A DNA stretch of 64,000 nucleotides from Talinum fruticosum (GCA_021018815.1 JAITYX010000083.1:1550001-1614000), one strand, 5' to 3'; shown: positions 1 to 13,320, counted from the first letter of the stretch. Numbers and translations are program-made. The notes: generated by a model not told the origin, from the letters alone.

Positions 1-514
1 TAAAACCCTAAAATATATCTTATCCCTAGTATAGTGACCATCGACCAACTTGCCAAAACTCATAAGAAAATTATTAATGCTCATTTAGGAGGCTCCAAAG
101 AAAACTCATAGGTGTCGGGGAAAAGTTACATACTATATATAATAAATTTGTCATTTAGTTTGTATATGAATTGAGTTATGTTCGATTAGGTCATTGTTTC
201 ATATTTGATAATATTTTTTATAAAAAGAAACAAATATCTTATAAAAGGAAATCATTTTATTAGGAATAAATTCGTCAAGAATAAATTTAAATTTGATTCA
301 GTTTTACCAAGTCTATACCACTGGAGCTTGATATCCCCCGGTAGGCCCCTCCCCCGTGTAATACCCTTGGCTTCTGATATATAATACCAAGAACACCCCC
401 AGCTCTCTCACTCTCTCTCTCTCTCTACTCGTCTCTCTGTGCCAAAGTAGCCGCAGATTCCACACCACATCCAAGACCCAACCAAGAAAGAGGAGAGAGA
501 GAGAGAGAGAGGAT
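1..514 (+). promoter_or_regulatory. 5' flank and probable promoter of the gene at 515
   Basis: AT-rich upstream DNA. A TATA-like TATATAATA lies at 378-386, about 130 bp before the start codon. It is followed by a CT-rich tract (411-426) and a GA tract (492-511), which would both fall in the 5' untranslated leader. Pyrimidine or purine-rich leaders of this kind are common in plant genes. Nothing else is recognised before 300. Confidence 0.5.
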
Positions 515-976
515 ATGGGGATCGCAGAATCCGAATACCCGACCCGAATAATCGTCGAAGACGAAGAGGCTCCCATCAACACCTTCAACTCCCGTAATCG
601 CTGTTGCTGCTTCCCCTCCTCCTCTCTCTCCTCCGCCGCCTCCTTCTGGGATCGAGCCGACTCCGACGGTCGATGGTGGGCTCTCCCCTTCCGCGCCTTC
701 AAGAAGCTCCGGGAGTGGTCCGAGATCGTCGCGGGACCCAAGTGGAAGACCTTCATCCGCCGCTTCAACCGCCACCGCAACCGCCACCACTCCGCAGCCG
801 CAAAGTTCCAGTACGACCCCTTGAGCTACGCCCTCAACTTCGACGAGGGGCCGGGCCAAAACGGTCAATTCGACGAGGGTTCCGCCCAGTTCCCAGATTT
901 CTCCTCCCGCTTCGCTGCCATCCCTCACTCCGCCAAAACCTCCATGGATTTGGGCAAGGCGGCACCCCTTGGTTGA
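515..976 (+). CDS. Conserved plant protein of unknown function (153 aa)
   Basis: Single-exon frame of 153 codons opening with ATG and closing with TGA. The start is the first ATG after a GA-rich leader. The protein has an acidic N-terminus, a Cys/Ser-rich patch (about residues 30-43), then a conserved-looking core RWWALPFRAFKKLREWSE (about 53-70) and KFQYDPLSYALNFDEG (about 97-112), ending in a short Ser/Asp stretch. That core is typical of a small family of uncharacterised plant proteins. I see no signal peptide, membrane segment or catalytic motif. The coding region is GC-rich relative to its surroundings, which supports it being real. A longer antisense frame over the same bases lacks any recognisable domain and is rejected. 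Function unknown. Confidence 0.75.
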   Translation: MGIAESEYPTRIIVEDEEAPINTFNSRNRCCCFPSSSLSSAASFWDRADSDGRWWALPFRAFKKLREWSEIVAGPKWKTFIRRFNRHRNRHHSAAAKFQYDPLSYALNFDEGPGQNGQFDEGSAQFPDFSSRFAAIPHSAKTSMDLGKAAPLG

Positions 977-2662
977 TCCAGGGGCATCCTGGTAATTTCG
1001 ACCGGATTGAGTGAGGGGCATTTTTGTCAAAATGGAGAAAATAGCTCACCCAACTCATCATCATCCTGGTTGGCCGGCTGTTAATAAGTAGTATTAATTT
1101 TTTTGCTTGTGTATTTTAATTTCCCTTTTTTTTCAATTATTATAGTTAAAATGGGATTTTTTTTAGAGGGGAGGGGTATGATATGTACAGAGTTGGATGT
1201 GTTGAAATCAAAGGTAGTATAGTTTTTTATTCTTTTTTTTAAAAAAAGAAAATTAATATTGGGTGATGGGTATTTTCGTACTTTTACTTGTGTGCTAGAG
1301 AGAATGATGAATGTGAGTGATATCATATCATATCATATACTTTTACTTGCAATTGGCCTTGGACCCTATGACTTTGATGCTCATTTCCCTTCTATGTTTT
1401 TTGTTGGTTTGACATTGAGAGACAAACTTTACAGCTTCTTTTTGTTTTCTTGTGCCTTTGTTGGACCAATTTTTTTTATTAAATATATATTTTAAATAAG
1501 ACAGTCTTATTCGATGACATTAAATTAAAAAAATAATAACATTAAATTAAAAACATAATTATAATTCAAGATATTTATAATTATGTTGAAAGAGTGATTT
1601 TTATTTTTCGAGGAGTTATTTACATTAAGAGTATTGCCCTTGTTATCTAGGGAGATATTATAGAACTGGGCACTTCGTGTTTAATGACGGTCTATTGTGC
1701 TGATTAGTGTTCCTAGAGGAACTAATGTATAATTTACTGGTTTTTGTTAATCTTATTTTACAACTTCGTAAGATGTAACAACTAATTATTCAGTAAATAA
1801 GACAACTATGTCTAAAACAAGCACTTTTTTATATAACCGAGACATCTACATCTGTCCCCTCCGTGAACAGACCCTCACATCCGATTTCATATTGGGGATA
1901 AATTAGAAAATAAGACCTGAAATTGGGGATCCACACAAATGCTGATGAGATAAAGATTTGGATTTATGGAGGAATGAGAGACGAAGAATGCAATGCAAAC
2001 TAATCAGCTGACAATCTGACACCAGGGAGAATAACATTGAATAAATACAAGCAAATTCATATTTATTGGTCCCCTGAACGTTGGCTCCATTGATAAAGAA
2101 ATCTCGAGAGTTATGTCAATATCACTGCCACTGCCACTGCCACTGCCACTGCCACTTTGACTTATTTGGTCAATTTTTCCATCAAAAGTAATAGTAATAA
2201 TCATGGTTCAGTTAGGGAAAAAAATACTTACCATCATTAAATACGTTTAGTGTGGATCGTGATTCAGCGGGTCAGAGAAATATTGACCAGACTGAATTTG
2301 AAATATACCACAGATAAGAAATCTCGTCTTGTAAATGATCAGTACTCCCTATTTTACATGAAAGTTTTTTTTTGGGGGGGGATGAAATAAAATGATTGGA
2401 AAACTTTCACAAAGCTTGAAAATCAAGAAACCAGGAGACCCACAGGTAGATAGGTAGGCAATCTCAGAGACCAAACCCAATTCTTTTGGTAGAAGCAAAA
2501 GCGCAGAAAAGATAGGGGGTTAGTACATTATTAGTTAAGTACTTAAATCTTACCCTTTGACAAGGTCTTTCCAGTTTGCATAATCATCTACATACCCACC
2601 ACCATTTTCCTAACACAAGCTTAACCGCACAAACATACAAGGCTTAACCACCGAAACGCCGC
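977..2662. other. Intergenic DNA between the small gene and RDR2
   Basis: AT-rich sequence with no supportable gene. It should hold the 3' untranslated region of the upstream gene at its start and that of the convergent RDR2 gene at its end (roughly 2,520-2,662). The only structured feature is a short hexamer tandem repeat near 2,123. Confidence 0.6.
2123..2155. repeat. Hexamer microsatellite (CACTGC)n
   Basis: About five and a half copies of CACTGC in tandem. In one antisense frame it reads as a Ser-Gly repeat, but there is no supporting gene model around it. Confidence 0.9.
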
Positions 2663-5600
2663 TCAGTGTTGCTTGCGGTTAGCAGATTTTATGGCCAGCA
2701 GGACGTCACCCACGGTCCAAGGAAAACTCAGGCAGTTCCCGCTGTCTTGACAGTAAGACGGGTGATATGTAACATGGTACCAAGCTGAAGCCATTTTCTT
2801 ACGGTCTTCTAACCTGCAACTATTCTCAAACCACCCCTTTGCCTCCCTCTGCAAGGTCTTTACAGAGACCAAGATCCTGTCCCTCATCTCTGTATACCTC
2901 CTGTTGTCCTTCTGAAGATACATTGACTTGCTCCTCAGATTACCTGTAAGTATCTCATCTTCGCTGCCTGCTCCATAGAATGTCAACAATGCACTCATTT
3001 TATCTATGTACATGTTTTTGTGGCCTTTAGCTGCATCAATGAAGGCCTCAAAGCCTGGGCATTCTAGTTCACAGTCATATGCAGCTTGAGCAGCTTCCTC
3101 GGACCAGTTGAAATCTGATCTTGGGATTGTCGAAGCAACAGTAAGGCGGTAGAGCTTGCCTAGTGCCCCTTGGGATTTGTAAGTGGGTTTGTCCCACCTC
3201 TCCATGAAATCTGGGTATTCTCTTGGTTTTAAGGCCCGAGGCATCTCAGCTGGAGAACCCGTTTTAGCAAAGTCGACAGCCATGGAATGCAGACTAGCTA
3301 ATCTCAGACATTTGGCACTCAGGGCTTTCTCTGGCTCTCGGTCCGCAAGAATTAAGTGTGCGTTTGAGATTGCTCCCAGCGTATCACTGATCATGTAATC
3401 GACAAAGAATTGTTGGATCTCCTGCAGGGTTCATCATATTTTAGAAAAACTTCCAAGTTCCAACACATGGACAGCAATATGACATAACATAAGAAGCCCA
3501 GATTCCTTTTTTTTTTTTTTTGGGTGGAGGTATGGGGGTTTCATTGGGAAATGAAAATATGATTGGCTTGCAATCAACCTCCAGTGTTACATCGTGGTCC
3601 ATTATACGTGGTCTGCATGCAGTGTAGTCCATGGGCGGCACAGTACGAGGAGGGATTATCTTTTCGTCCCAGCTTATGAAATATAAGTCACCATCTAAGT
3701 CACCACCAGAGCATTCATTTGGATGAGGCCTGCATGCAAAAGGCACTATAATTCTCGGATATCTGGAGTTGGTGGCTATCATTATAAAATAAAGCAAACA
3801 ATTGACTACAGCAAAGCATTACTACGTAGCTTCAGAGACCAATACCACAGCGTGTAATATTTGTCGCATTAGGCAGCAAATTGCATATAAATACATGAGT
3901 TCGCTTTGCAGCAGGCTCAGGGAAGAGGGGCGGGGGTTCTCAAATCTTAACCAAAGTGCTTTTCCCGTGAAATATGTCATAATAAAGAATGGCTTTTAAA
4001 GTGTTAGAAGCAATGTTCTTTTCTTTTCTTACCTTTCACCTTTCTGTGGAAAGATCAGGCAGTCGGTAAGACCCTTCTCCTCTAATGCCACCTCATACAC
4101 AGCATCGAGGACCCTAACATCTCCTGGGTGCAAGCAAGGATTTTTGGTAACCACAACCTTGCCTACAATTACTGCTGTTTTCTCATCCAATTTGTGGAAG
4201 ATATTCTTATCACCATGTTCAAGCTCTGATTTGGTCAGGGTTAGTCGGACAAAGACTTGGCCATAGTTCAATGTTCCTGTCTCATCCAAGCATCCCAGCA
4301 AGATGCGTCCTTTAGGAACATAAACACGGCATCGACCTCTTAAATCTGATAATTGGTTCTCTAGGTACGCTCTGAGCATCAATAAGAGGTAAGGCTCAGC
4401 ATTGGGTTCATAACCATGACGCAACATCTTTGCAAGAATGCTATTTTCTCCCATACCAATGCTCTCAAGCACAGCCAAAGCAGCGTCCCTACTTTTCAGC
4501 ATACTCTGAAGAAGGTGCATATGTTCTAACAGCAATGCTTCAAAACTGTTGTCCTCAACTCCCAAGGTGGACAAAAGGGTGACAATCTCTCTATTCAAAT
4601 AGCATGGCATGGCATCACAACACTTGGTGATATTAAGCATCCTATTTGTGGATTCAAACTTGAGCATACTACTACGCAGGGATAGCTTCCGGAAGGAATT
4701 TCGGTCTACTGCTATCACACCCTTGTAACCACCATAACGAATCTGAAACGCTGAGGGAGTCTGGTTTACTCCACATTTTTGGGCAACTTGCCTAGCAAAA
4801 GAGAGGGAGATCTTTCCAATACCATCTGAGAAACAGTAGTCTACCCCATCATTGTTCACTTCAATATCAGGTATAACTTCAACATCCTGGGCAGGAACTA
4901 TCAGCGTCTGCCTAGAAGAACTGAATAATTGACCCATCCTAGCTGCACATTTTGATATGCTGCGGATCTTGCTAAAGCTACCCATCCATTGCCGGATATC
5001 CTCTGCCTTCATTTTGTCACTGGAAGCAAACATCCAAACTGAATTTGACCGGAGTTGGCTGGCTGAAAACGCCAGGAATTCAAATCTTTTGCTCCCAATC
5101 ACAATCCCTTCCTGGAGAACAGATAATATCCGGTGATATACATTTGTTTTGAAGGGCTTCGCAAATAACCCCTGCTCAACACTCATTGAGACAACACCTG
5201 GGTGTAGCTTTCCCCAATCCTCCTCTACAAAAGTAACTCTCATGAAATCTGAGGCATAGGCTGCATGGTGCTTGACAACATAGTTTGAGGACTCCAGTTC
5301 AGGACCCATGCAGTATATCTTTGTTGGGGTGACTAGTGCCCTATGACAGCTCATTATACCGTCGTTAACCAAGCGGCTTTGTGCTGATGGTCTATTACTC
5401 TGTGCACTCCCCAGAGCACGTACTTGAGCCTTGATAAATGAAAGGGGCTCATAACATGTGGAGCTCAACTTGTGCAACTTCTGGACAGCCAGAAGAGCTG
5501 TATCTAAGCTCAATGTGCTGAGGAAATCAATAAGTTCTTTATCCACGGAAGCAAGGCTAATTTTAAGATTGTGAACAAGAGAGTTGATCTGAAAAAGGAT

Positions 5601-7421
5601 CTCATAGTCTAACTTTGTAATGGCCTCAGATTTTACAAGAGGGAGAAGCCCTGACACTGCAGATGACTGATCCCATTCTACTAGCTTGAGGTATTTTAAT
5701 TCTTTCTTATAATAGGGAAGGGCAGAAAAGATATCCTGAGCCAGTGATGCCTGTTCGATTTCCCAACAAATTGCAGAAGATTGTCCAACAGATTTCTTAC
5801 CAGAAAAATCAGTGGTACGAACCCAAAGGAACCCGAGATCTTCTTTACAGATATGATAGCGGTCAGCACTGAACCTTGTATATAGGTTGGGACCCGAAAT
5901 CTTCTGGTATATCTTGGGGGCAAACTTGAGCTAGAAAAAGAAAAAAAAATCGTACAAGACACAAAAATGTAAAATCAAGACCAGAAAGGCAATAACCATA
6001 AATGGAAGAAGCAAATTTGACACGTATTCATTGACAAGATCAACAAGTTCAAGGGAAAAATCCCTCTCCTCCCCAAAACACGCGCACACGGTCATGCACA
6101 AATGCTGGCAGCCACATTAAGCAGGGAAGTCCAAAGGCAGAGCTAGTCATTCAATCCCAACACAATAAGTCCTCAGGCAAACTACAAATGTAAGTGGTTA
6201 AATAGATCATAACATTAAATCTAATTACAATACAGATGATCAAAAGTTTTTGAAGAAAATAAGTCCCATATAGTCATATGAGCAATAGCAGGGACACAAT
6301 TTCTTTCGATCTAATCAAAGAAGAAAATCCACAGATTTTCCAAAAGAAATATAATGTTCAAGTTTGATGATCATCACATATGTCAAAAGACAAGTTTTTT
6401 ATTAGCTCTCGTACATTAATTAGCCTCAAGTTGCTCCACAAGTTTATTTCCTCCATATTAATGGTGCTAGAGCATGGGTAACCAAAGATCAAATTCAGAA
6501 CTTTCACTATAGAGGACCCAGACAGAGAAATGAGATAAAACCACCAAAACAGACCCAAAGATGTTGGTACAGCAATTTCCCACACTCATCAGAGACTATG
6601 ATATTTACCAAACCAGAGTAACCACAACTGCAAATTTTCCACAAACTCACTAAAACCCACCATTACAACGAGATATCAACAATCCAAGGAAAATCACATC
6701 AAATGAAAAGAAGAAATTTCCTAAAATCAAAGCAAAAAAAAAAAAAAAGTGAAGCACATAGTTCTTGAGCTTACACACATTATCTAAAAGATCTGGGTTC
6801 TTCAACAGTTCATCAATATACAAAAAGTGAAAGGAAAAGAAAGGGGAAATCAAAAGAAGAAGAAGATAATACCTTGAGAAGAACAGCAGGATCAGTACCA
6901 GCAAAATAACACCCAAAAGCCTCAAAAACATCATCAAATTGGACCTCCAATTTATAGCATTTCCCATCATACACAAGCTGTAATTCAACACAGCACCTTT
7001 CAGGCATAACCCAAACCCTAACATTCTCCCATGTCTCAACCACAACCATTGATTCCTCCTCCTCCATGAAACCCACATACACACTCCCATTACTTGCCCT
7101 GTGCTTGGGCTCAATGGGCCTAGCCACCACGTCCTCGTGGGAGGAGGAGAGATAAAGGGAAGACCCTTTGAAGAGGAGCTTATTCTGGGCAGCCAATTGG
7201 GTGGCTTTGGACTTAGCTTCAAGGGTTTCGAACTGAACCCTTCCATGTCCTCTGGATTTCCAGTTTTTCCTCTCGGTGAAGATCTCGATGGCAAAGACTG
7301 AGTTTTTTCCGATGGTTGATTCGAGGAAGTCGAAGAGGTCTTGGGCTACGGCGGTGTAAGGGATGTTTGAGACCTTGACTGTGGGTCTCTCTCTCCTTGC
7401 TGTGGGTCTGTCTATCGCCAT
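2663..7421 (-). CDS. RDR2: RNA-dependent RNA polymerase, RDR2 type (four exons, 1,118 aa)
   Basis: Copies Pol IV transcripts into double-stranded RNA, the precursor of 24-nt siRNAs that direct DNA methylation of transposons; acts in the nucleus. Exons in transcript order: 7421-6873, 5930-4033, 3729-3579, 3421-2663. All introns have GT donors and AG acceptors and the reading frame is continuous, giving 1,118 residues, close to the roughly 1,130 usual for plant RDR2. The N-terminal 100 residues look like the RRM-like region of RDRs. The conserved SDGIGKISL motif lies in exon 2. The catalytic loop DLDGD is intact at residues 826-830 in exon 3, inside CSGGDLDGD. The C-terminus ends after the conserved FPWTVGDVLLAIK segment. 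Introns are 942, 303 and 157 nt. RDR2 rather than RDR1 or RDR6 is chosen from the close fit of the whole protein to the RDR2 pattern as I know it. The start is the first ATG, with the usual VKVSNIP motif close behind. Confidence 0.95.
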
Positions 7422-8847
7422 TGCAGGAGAGGGGAGTGAAGTGGGAGGAGAGAGAATGATGGGTTCCCTTCCCTCCCTACCTTTCTGCCTGAGAATATGA
7501 TGGGTTTTTCTGTTGCCAAAAGGGGTTTTGCGAATATTTTAAGAACAAATTTGCTGCCAATTTGCCATGGTCAAAAGGTTCTCTTCTCTTATTTATCTAA
7601 TTTGGGTTGGGACTTGATCATCCTAAATTTTGACGACAAAAATACCCGCTTATCAAAAAAATCTGGATTTCCACCCATGTGATGTGAGTATCCCACTGCG
7701 AATCAGGCAAGAACAAACGACCATTTTTTTAAGAAATTCATTGAGGATATTAATGAAAAAGTTAGGAGTCCCATTCTGGAAAGGAGAAACCTCGTCGGAA
7801 AGTTAGCTTAATAAGACTACGGAAAAATGTTACTCCTTATATTTCTACTTGCACATAGGAAATAATCCTAGAGAGTTTAGTGATTCTAGGTCTAACAAAT
7901 TATATTATACTCTTGGATATATGAATTTGAGAGACAAAAGATAAAAGAATATTTTTAAAAAAATTTTCAAAGCCTCCCATCTCTAATTGCTTGTCACCTA
8001 ATCATTTAGCTTCAACTTGTCTGAATCTACAGGTCCCTGGTCTACAGTATAAGAGTTGTCATAAGGTCATCCGCATTATAAAATATAATATTATTTTCAT
8101 TAATCGATTTGATGTGATTCCTTTCAATGTGCTAAACATGCAGACTCTAAAAATCTTTCTAAAGTATCTTGTTTAAATCCTAGATCGTGACCAATTTCTT
8201 TTGATAAAATAACATAAGCTTAATATTAAGCACACATATCTCTATCTCACCACAATTATGAAATGACGTGGTTTTCCTTAATACATGTTAATAAACCTCA
8301 AATATTGTTCAATTCCATCTCCTTAAATTTATATATATATATATATACACACACTTTGAAGCTTATTAACGATTGAAAAAAAGAAGGTATGCATCTACTT
8401 GAAAACGATGAAAGAATCTGTTGACAATCACAAGACCAAGGCATCTTCTCATACCAGTCCTGAACAGAGTATCTTAGTTGTTAACTTTTGGGGATTACTT
8501 TAGACTTTAACTGGCCCTTTTATGCTTTGTTGGTCCTCTTTACTCTTAGATGAAAATGTCTGAGCCATTTCTGGTAACTGTGGACTAGATCAAGTTAGGG
8601 CACTTAACATTAGAAGAAATCGAACACGAACAAAGCCTAGTACTTGTTGCAGCATAAAAATGGCATGATTCCTATGAATTCCAATATAGGAAAACAAAAT
8701 GGTACGAAACCATCTGGATCCGGAGAAGGCTAAAAAAAAGGAAGTACAAGATCAATAAGAGGATAACGAAATAGCATTTCATTAATTAAGTACTATGACC
8801 AAAAAGGATTCTTACTAGTTACAAAAACAAGGGGATCAGTCAAGGGA
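7422..8847. other. Intergenic DNA: RDR2 upstream region and ATL 3' flank
   Basis: Contains the RDR2 promoter and leader (just above 7,421) and the 3' untranslated region of the ATL gene near its far end. A short (TA)n tract lies at about 8,330-8,346. I see no further gene, and no clear TATA box for RDR2. Confidence 0.5.
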
Positions 8848-10017
8848 TCAGACCTGATCCGTACTAGACAATGGCAAGACAACATTTAGAGGACAAGGAA
8901 GATCACCACCAAGAACATTGGGTTCTGAAGAACTTGGGAATTTGCTCTTCTTGGACCAAAGCCATATCTTGGATACAGAGAAACTGTCCCCTCTGCTCCT
9001 CCTACTAATCTTCTTCCCTTCAACATCTACATCAACCAAAGCTTTCCCAGTTTGGCCCGCCATTTTCTCAAGCTTTATCCCAACATTACTAGCACCATCG
9101 GTCTCAGTTGACAATGCCACTTGCAAATTCAAATCCGCTAGCACATACTGATATGACCCCAGTGAATAGCATCTTCTTCCATCCAATTGGCTACTACTAC
9201 TAGTGCTTGTACTCGTCTCCCTATTTTCGTGCTCCTTAGTCTCTTTGCCATCATTCAGGTTCCTGAACTTCCCGAGCCTTATGGAGAAAACCCTCCTTTC
9301 CCTCGCATTTTCTTCCATGATCGTAGGCTTATTATGATTCAAAGAATGCCCATTATTGCTACCACTACTACTGCTACTACTGTTATTTTCGACATTGATC
9401 GAACACCCTAGTGACAATTCCCTCCAACGATCCAGGCTGAACTCTTGGTTCTCCAATCCAGAGCCCAAAAGGCTCCCTCTACAAAGTGGGCATGTGGAGT
9501 TAGACAAAAGCCATGTATCTATACAACTAATGTGGAAGGCATGGCTACACATTGGAAGTAGCCTCAGCTTATCCTGGTCCGAAAACTCACAAAGACAAAC
9601 AGCACAATCAAATGGCTCCTTCAAACCCATAATGTCCTTGTAGTAAAAAAGAGGCAAAGCATCAATGAGAGCTTGATCTAAGCCCGAATCGTGCAACCGA
9701 AAGAGCTGTTGAAGCTGCCTTTGCAGGGCATCAGGGCTTGTGTTTTCTGGGTATCTATTGGAATGAGAAACTGAGGAGTAAAAAGAGGGTCTTTTCATAA
9801 GGAAACGAGCTAGGAGGTGGAGGATACCAGAAACAAAGAAAATTATGGCTAGAATCACTATAACCAAAAGAACAGCTGGGCTGATTTTAGTACCACCAGA
9901 TTGAGAGCTGCTACTGCTGACAGAATAAGATGGGAAGGGAGGGAGAGGAGAGAGAGGAGGTGGAGGGATCAAAACATTACTGCCACCTTCCTTAAATTGG
10001 GCACTTAATTTATGCAT
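8848..10017 (-). CDS. ATL-family RING-H2 E3 ubiquitin ligase (389 aa)
   Basis: Membrane-anchored E3 ubiquitin ligase of the plant ATL family. Residue positions count from the ATG at 10,017. A proline/serine-rich N-terminus (about 19-40) precedes one membrane segment (about 46-72). The ATL-specific GLD motif is at 112-114. The RING-H2 finger has all eight ligands: C138, C141, C157, H159, H162, C165, C176, C179, with the PxC spacing and Trp after the fourth ligand typical of ATLs. The long Ser-rich tail (to 389) resembles the ATL13/46/47 group. The frame stays open upstream to about 10,137 but contains no ATG there (TTG only), so the start is placed at 10,017, directly before the proline-rich segment as in ATL13-like proteins. 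An upstream coding exon cannot be excluded. Single exon, as usual for ATLs. Confidence 0.9.
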   Translation of the reverse strand: MHKLSAQFKEGGSNVLIPPPPLSPLPPFPSYSVSSSSSQSGGTKISPAVLLVIVILAIIFFVSGILHLLARFLMKRPSFYSSVSHSNRYPENTSPDALQRQLQQLFRLHDSGLDQALIDALPLFYYKDIMGLKEPFDCAVCLCEFSDQDKLRLLPMCSHAFHISCIDTWLLSNSTCPLCRGSLLGSGLENQEFSLDRWRELSLGCSINVENNSSSSSSGSNNGHSLNHNKPTIMEENARERRVFSIRLGKFRNLNDGKETKEHENRETSTSTSSSSQLDGRRCYSLGSYQYVLADLNLQVALSTETDGASNVGIKLEKMAGQTGKALVDVDVEGKKISRRSRGDSFSVSKIWLWSKKSKFPSSSEPNVLGGDLPCPLNVVLPLSSTDQV

Positions 10018-10503
10018 TTTCGGCTCAAACCAACCTCCTCGATTGCCAACAATGTAAAGAAATGAACCCACAAGGGAAACATATAGTATGAAAGTTGAAA
10101 ACAAACCCAGATAAGGATTCCAGTTAAAGCATATGGGTCAAGAGAAAACATTCCATTTATTCAATTGGGTTTGCTAAATTTCCGCTGAAAATGGAAACAA
10201 ATTGACTAAAAAGATTGAATCATGGATTACAACTATACTGTACAGTGGAAGAAAATGCAAGGAGGGTTGAACTATAATAATAGAAATCGATTTACACATG
10301 TGGGATTCGGTAACCTACCTCAGATTTTGGAGAGCTGAAAACCAGGTAAGAGAAGAATTGTGGGAGTTGATAAACGACAGTCGGGCAAAGGGGTCTTGGT
10401 TTAGGTTTTGAAATAGGTTTGTTTTGGGATAGGTGAGAGAAATTTGGTAGAAATGGGCTCTAAAGTTGCTCCTTTTCTGCTGAGGTGAAAAGGAAAGCTG
10501 GGC

Positions 10504-10551
<48 letters not shown>

Positions 10552-10791
10552 GTTCCTCGTTTCCGCTGTAAAAGGAGGTGTGATTCAGCAAAAAGATGGG
10601 GAAGAAGAAGGTGGGTTTTGGTTTGGCGCCCTTCGCTGTTCAGTATCCAAGAAAGCAATGCGTTTTTTAGTTTTTTTGGCTTTGCATTTGCTTACTTTGA
10701 GTTTGAGGGGCATGTGGGACAATCTTTTGAGGCCTCCAATCAATTTTATTTTATTTTATTTTATTGGGTGGAGGTCATTGATCATCGTGGC
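10018..10791. promoter_or_regulatory. Upstream region of the ATL gene with CT/GA tract
   Basis: Holds the leader and promoter of the minus-strand ATL gene. A (CT)n tract at 10,508-10,551 reads as GA repeats on the gene's strand. A GT-type donor near 10,318 on the minus strand could begin a leader intron, but no matching first exon is certain. Confidence 0.45.
10508..10551. repeat. (CT)n microsatellite
   Basis: Uninterrupted CT dinucleotides for over 30 bp, then one interruption. It lies about 0.5 kb upstream of the ATL start codon. Confidence 0.95.
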
Positions 10792-11417
10792 TATGGATGG
10801 CAATGGATCGAATTTGGATCGGGTTTAAGTGGATTTGAGACTTATTTAAATTTTTAGACTTAGATATAGATCCGTCGGATTTATGAAGTATGGATCTAGA
10901 CCTAGATTCGTTGGATCTATGAGTCCTAAATAAGTTCATACTATTTCAAGCTAAAATTGTTCAAAAATAACATAATCTTATCATTCTTCTACCCTATTTG
11001 ATATTATTACACATTTATAGGCAACACAAGTTTCTTATTTTTCATACTTGCACTTAGGTAATGTATAATTGACAAATTAAATCAAATATTCAAAAATCAA
11101 GCAAATCGAACAACTAAAAAAAATGTGAAAGTAATTGTTTGATGGTTATGCAAGATAATTGATAATGAGTAAACAAAGCAAGGAATAATTGAGTTCTTTA
11201 AGAGAATTAGAGCAAGTTAAACATAAGTCATATTTTAAAAAAATTAACCGAGTCCATGGATCGAGACTGGATCTTAAATTCTAGACCCGTAACCGGAGCC
11301 ATTTAATACAATTTGAACCCAAGCCCGACCCGGGGTCTAAAATTTTGGAACCTAAATTCGCTAATTTCAGTCGGGTCTAACAGATTGGGTCGAGTCCAAA
11401 ACCAACTGCCGTCTCTA
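10792..11417. mobile_element. Old hAT-type non-autonomous element
   Basis: Begins TATGGATGGCAATGG and ends with the inverse of TAGAGACGGCAGTTGG, both degenerate forms of the TAGGGATGGCA end seen in the two hAT elements near 29-30 kb. Both subterminal regions are dense in GGATC/GGGTC-like motifs, the kind of repeat hAT transposases bind. The flanking 8-mers (ATCGTGGC and ATCATTAG) match only partly, fitting an old insertion. No coding capacity. Confidence 0.6.
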
Positions 11418-13059
11418 ATCATTAGGTGTACATTACTAGTCCATTCTTTTTAGTGGGAAATTACGAGGAGTGAATTTTTCCGAACGAGGTGGGATGAGGT
11501 AAGGAGTAAAATGTACGAGAATTTTCAAGGAGTCGGAAATAGAAATAAGTCGAACGAAGTTAAAAGGAGAGAAAAGTTGGAACTTTTCTCGTATCAATGG
11601 TAACATTATGTACCTTAATTGCATCACCAAGCATTGTCTAAATAACTAACCTAACCCCCTTCTACTTGAATACTCATGTCACCTTGGGTTCAATGTAGTA
11701 CGAGTTGCATTTATTTTTGGTGTAGCCTCAACTTTGGTACATAGGGAAAGAAGATCCCAAAAGTGTAGTTCCCTCTCCAAGTGTTTCTTTTGGATCTTAT
11801 TAAAAAGTTTCATCGAAATTAACTTTGATACGAGATGTTTCGTAACGTGAAAATTTCCTTCTAACGAAGTCTTAGGGTTAGGATGGGCTTGTAACTTATC
11901 GAATTTATACACTTAAGTCCAATTACATGACACGATTTATAATTTTTGCTCCATCCATCCCATATTATTTGTCCCTCTAAAAAACAAAAGAATTATTTAT
12001 ATCTCGTAAAAATAACTCTTGATTTTAAGAGGGAGGGACAAGAATATGAGAAGAGGGATTAATTCCTTTTTAATTAAGTTGAAATTACTCCATACAAGAA
12101 GTTTTACCAATTCCAAAGCTCATCCTCCCATGTCTTCTGGTATTAGTCAACAGATCCTAATCAATCTCATTAATTAGGTCAAAGATTGGAAGCCTTGGCT
12201 TCGATGTAACTAATTAGCCTAATTAACTTTGAGCTATTAGCTACAAAACTAGGAGATCAATATCTAATCATTTGACTATTAGCGCTTGATTGAAATTTGA
12301 AAACTTTGATTATTATTCATTAGTTTCCAGATTACTTACTAATTATTTAGTTAAGTGTATTATTAATGATTGTGATGGAATTATTGGATTCCTCCTCCTA
12401 GAAGCTTCCTCACATTTAATAGTTAGTACGCCAAACTACGTTCTTTCTTATCATAATTTCATAACAATTCGCTTTATTATATAATCCTCTACTCGAGAAA
12501 ATATTTACCGTAAATTCTTTGGGAATAATTTAGAATGACTAATTTTTAAAAAGAAGATTAAAATTTAATTCTTCTTAAATTTTATGTATGCGTAAAATCC
12601 ATCCATTCAATAAAAAAATACTATGGATTTAAAAAAATTAGACGAGGAGTCCACTCCCTAAGTCCCTAATAATATAAACAATTATCCCAAAAATAATAAA
12701 TACACTTTTTAAGATGCGGATTTTTTTAACTATAATAATTGTACTCGGACATAAGGAGTAATCTTAATGCATAAAATAGGATTAGTAGAAAATTAGAAAT
12801 GATACAATCTTAGTAGTAATTTTAAATTTATTCAACTAACTTTTTCGTTTTATAATATTTTTTATTTACTAATATTTTTCTCTTTCATCATTTTGTATTT
12901 TCTCATCGTCTTTATACATGGGATGACACATATTAATTGATATATATATATATATATATAGTTTGTATTGTAAAAGTATACTACGTGTTATATAAATTTA
13001 TATTATCATATATATACTCACCCGTATTAAAACAGGGTCTATGGGATATGATAATGTCT
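11418..13059. other. AT-rich intergenic DNA
   Basis: No gene recognised. A Stowaway-like fragment with the CATCCCATATTATTTGTCCC type of end and its near-inverse about 90 bp later lies at roughly 11,949-12,050. A short (TA)n tract is at 12,942-12,960. Confidence 0.5.
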
Positions 13060-13319
13060 TCATAGAGACGACAAATCTTGATGCTTTATTGTGTTGAATG
13101 TGAAAAAATGAAGTTTCCCTCCGAACCTCATGTTGACGACTAAAAGCGTTGACTTTGAAAATGACCAACTCACTAAAGCGTCAAAAGATAGACAATCTCG
13201 GCACAAAATAGTGTTGATATATCTCATCACAAAAAAGCGTCGAGAAATCTCGAGAAAACGCTCACCAACAATGAAACAAGTACGATTATGCGTCGACAAT
13301 ATACCTCTTTTTAGTAGTG
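13060..13319 (-). mobile_element. Possible CACTA transposon end
   Basis: Read on the minus strand from 13,319, the sequence opens CACTACTAAAAAGAGG, a typical CACTA terminus, followed by several GCGTCGA/TCGACGC-like subterminal motifs. I cannot find the opposite end or a 3-bp target duplication, so this may be a truncated copy. Confidence 0.4.
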
Positions 13320-13320
13320 T

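Noticed and set aside
425..1030. A 201-codon antisense frame over the first gene
   Set aside because: It is the shadow of a GC-rich coding region; it is Gly/Glu/Val-rich with no motif, and the sense frame has the conserved-looking core.
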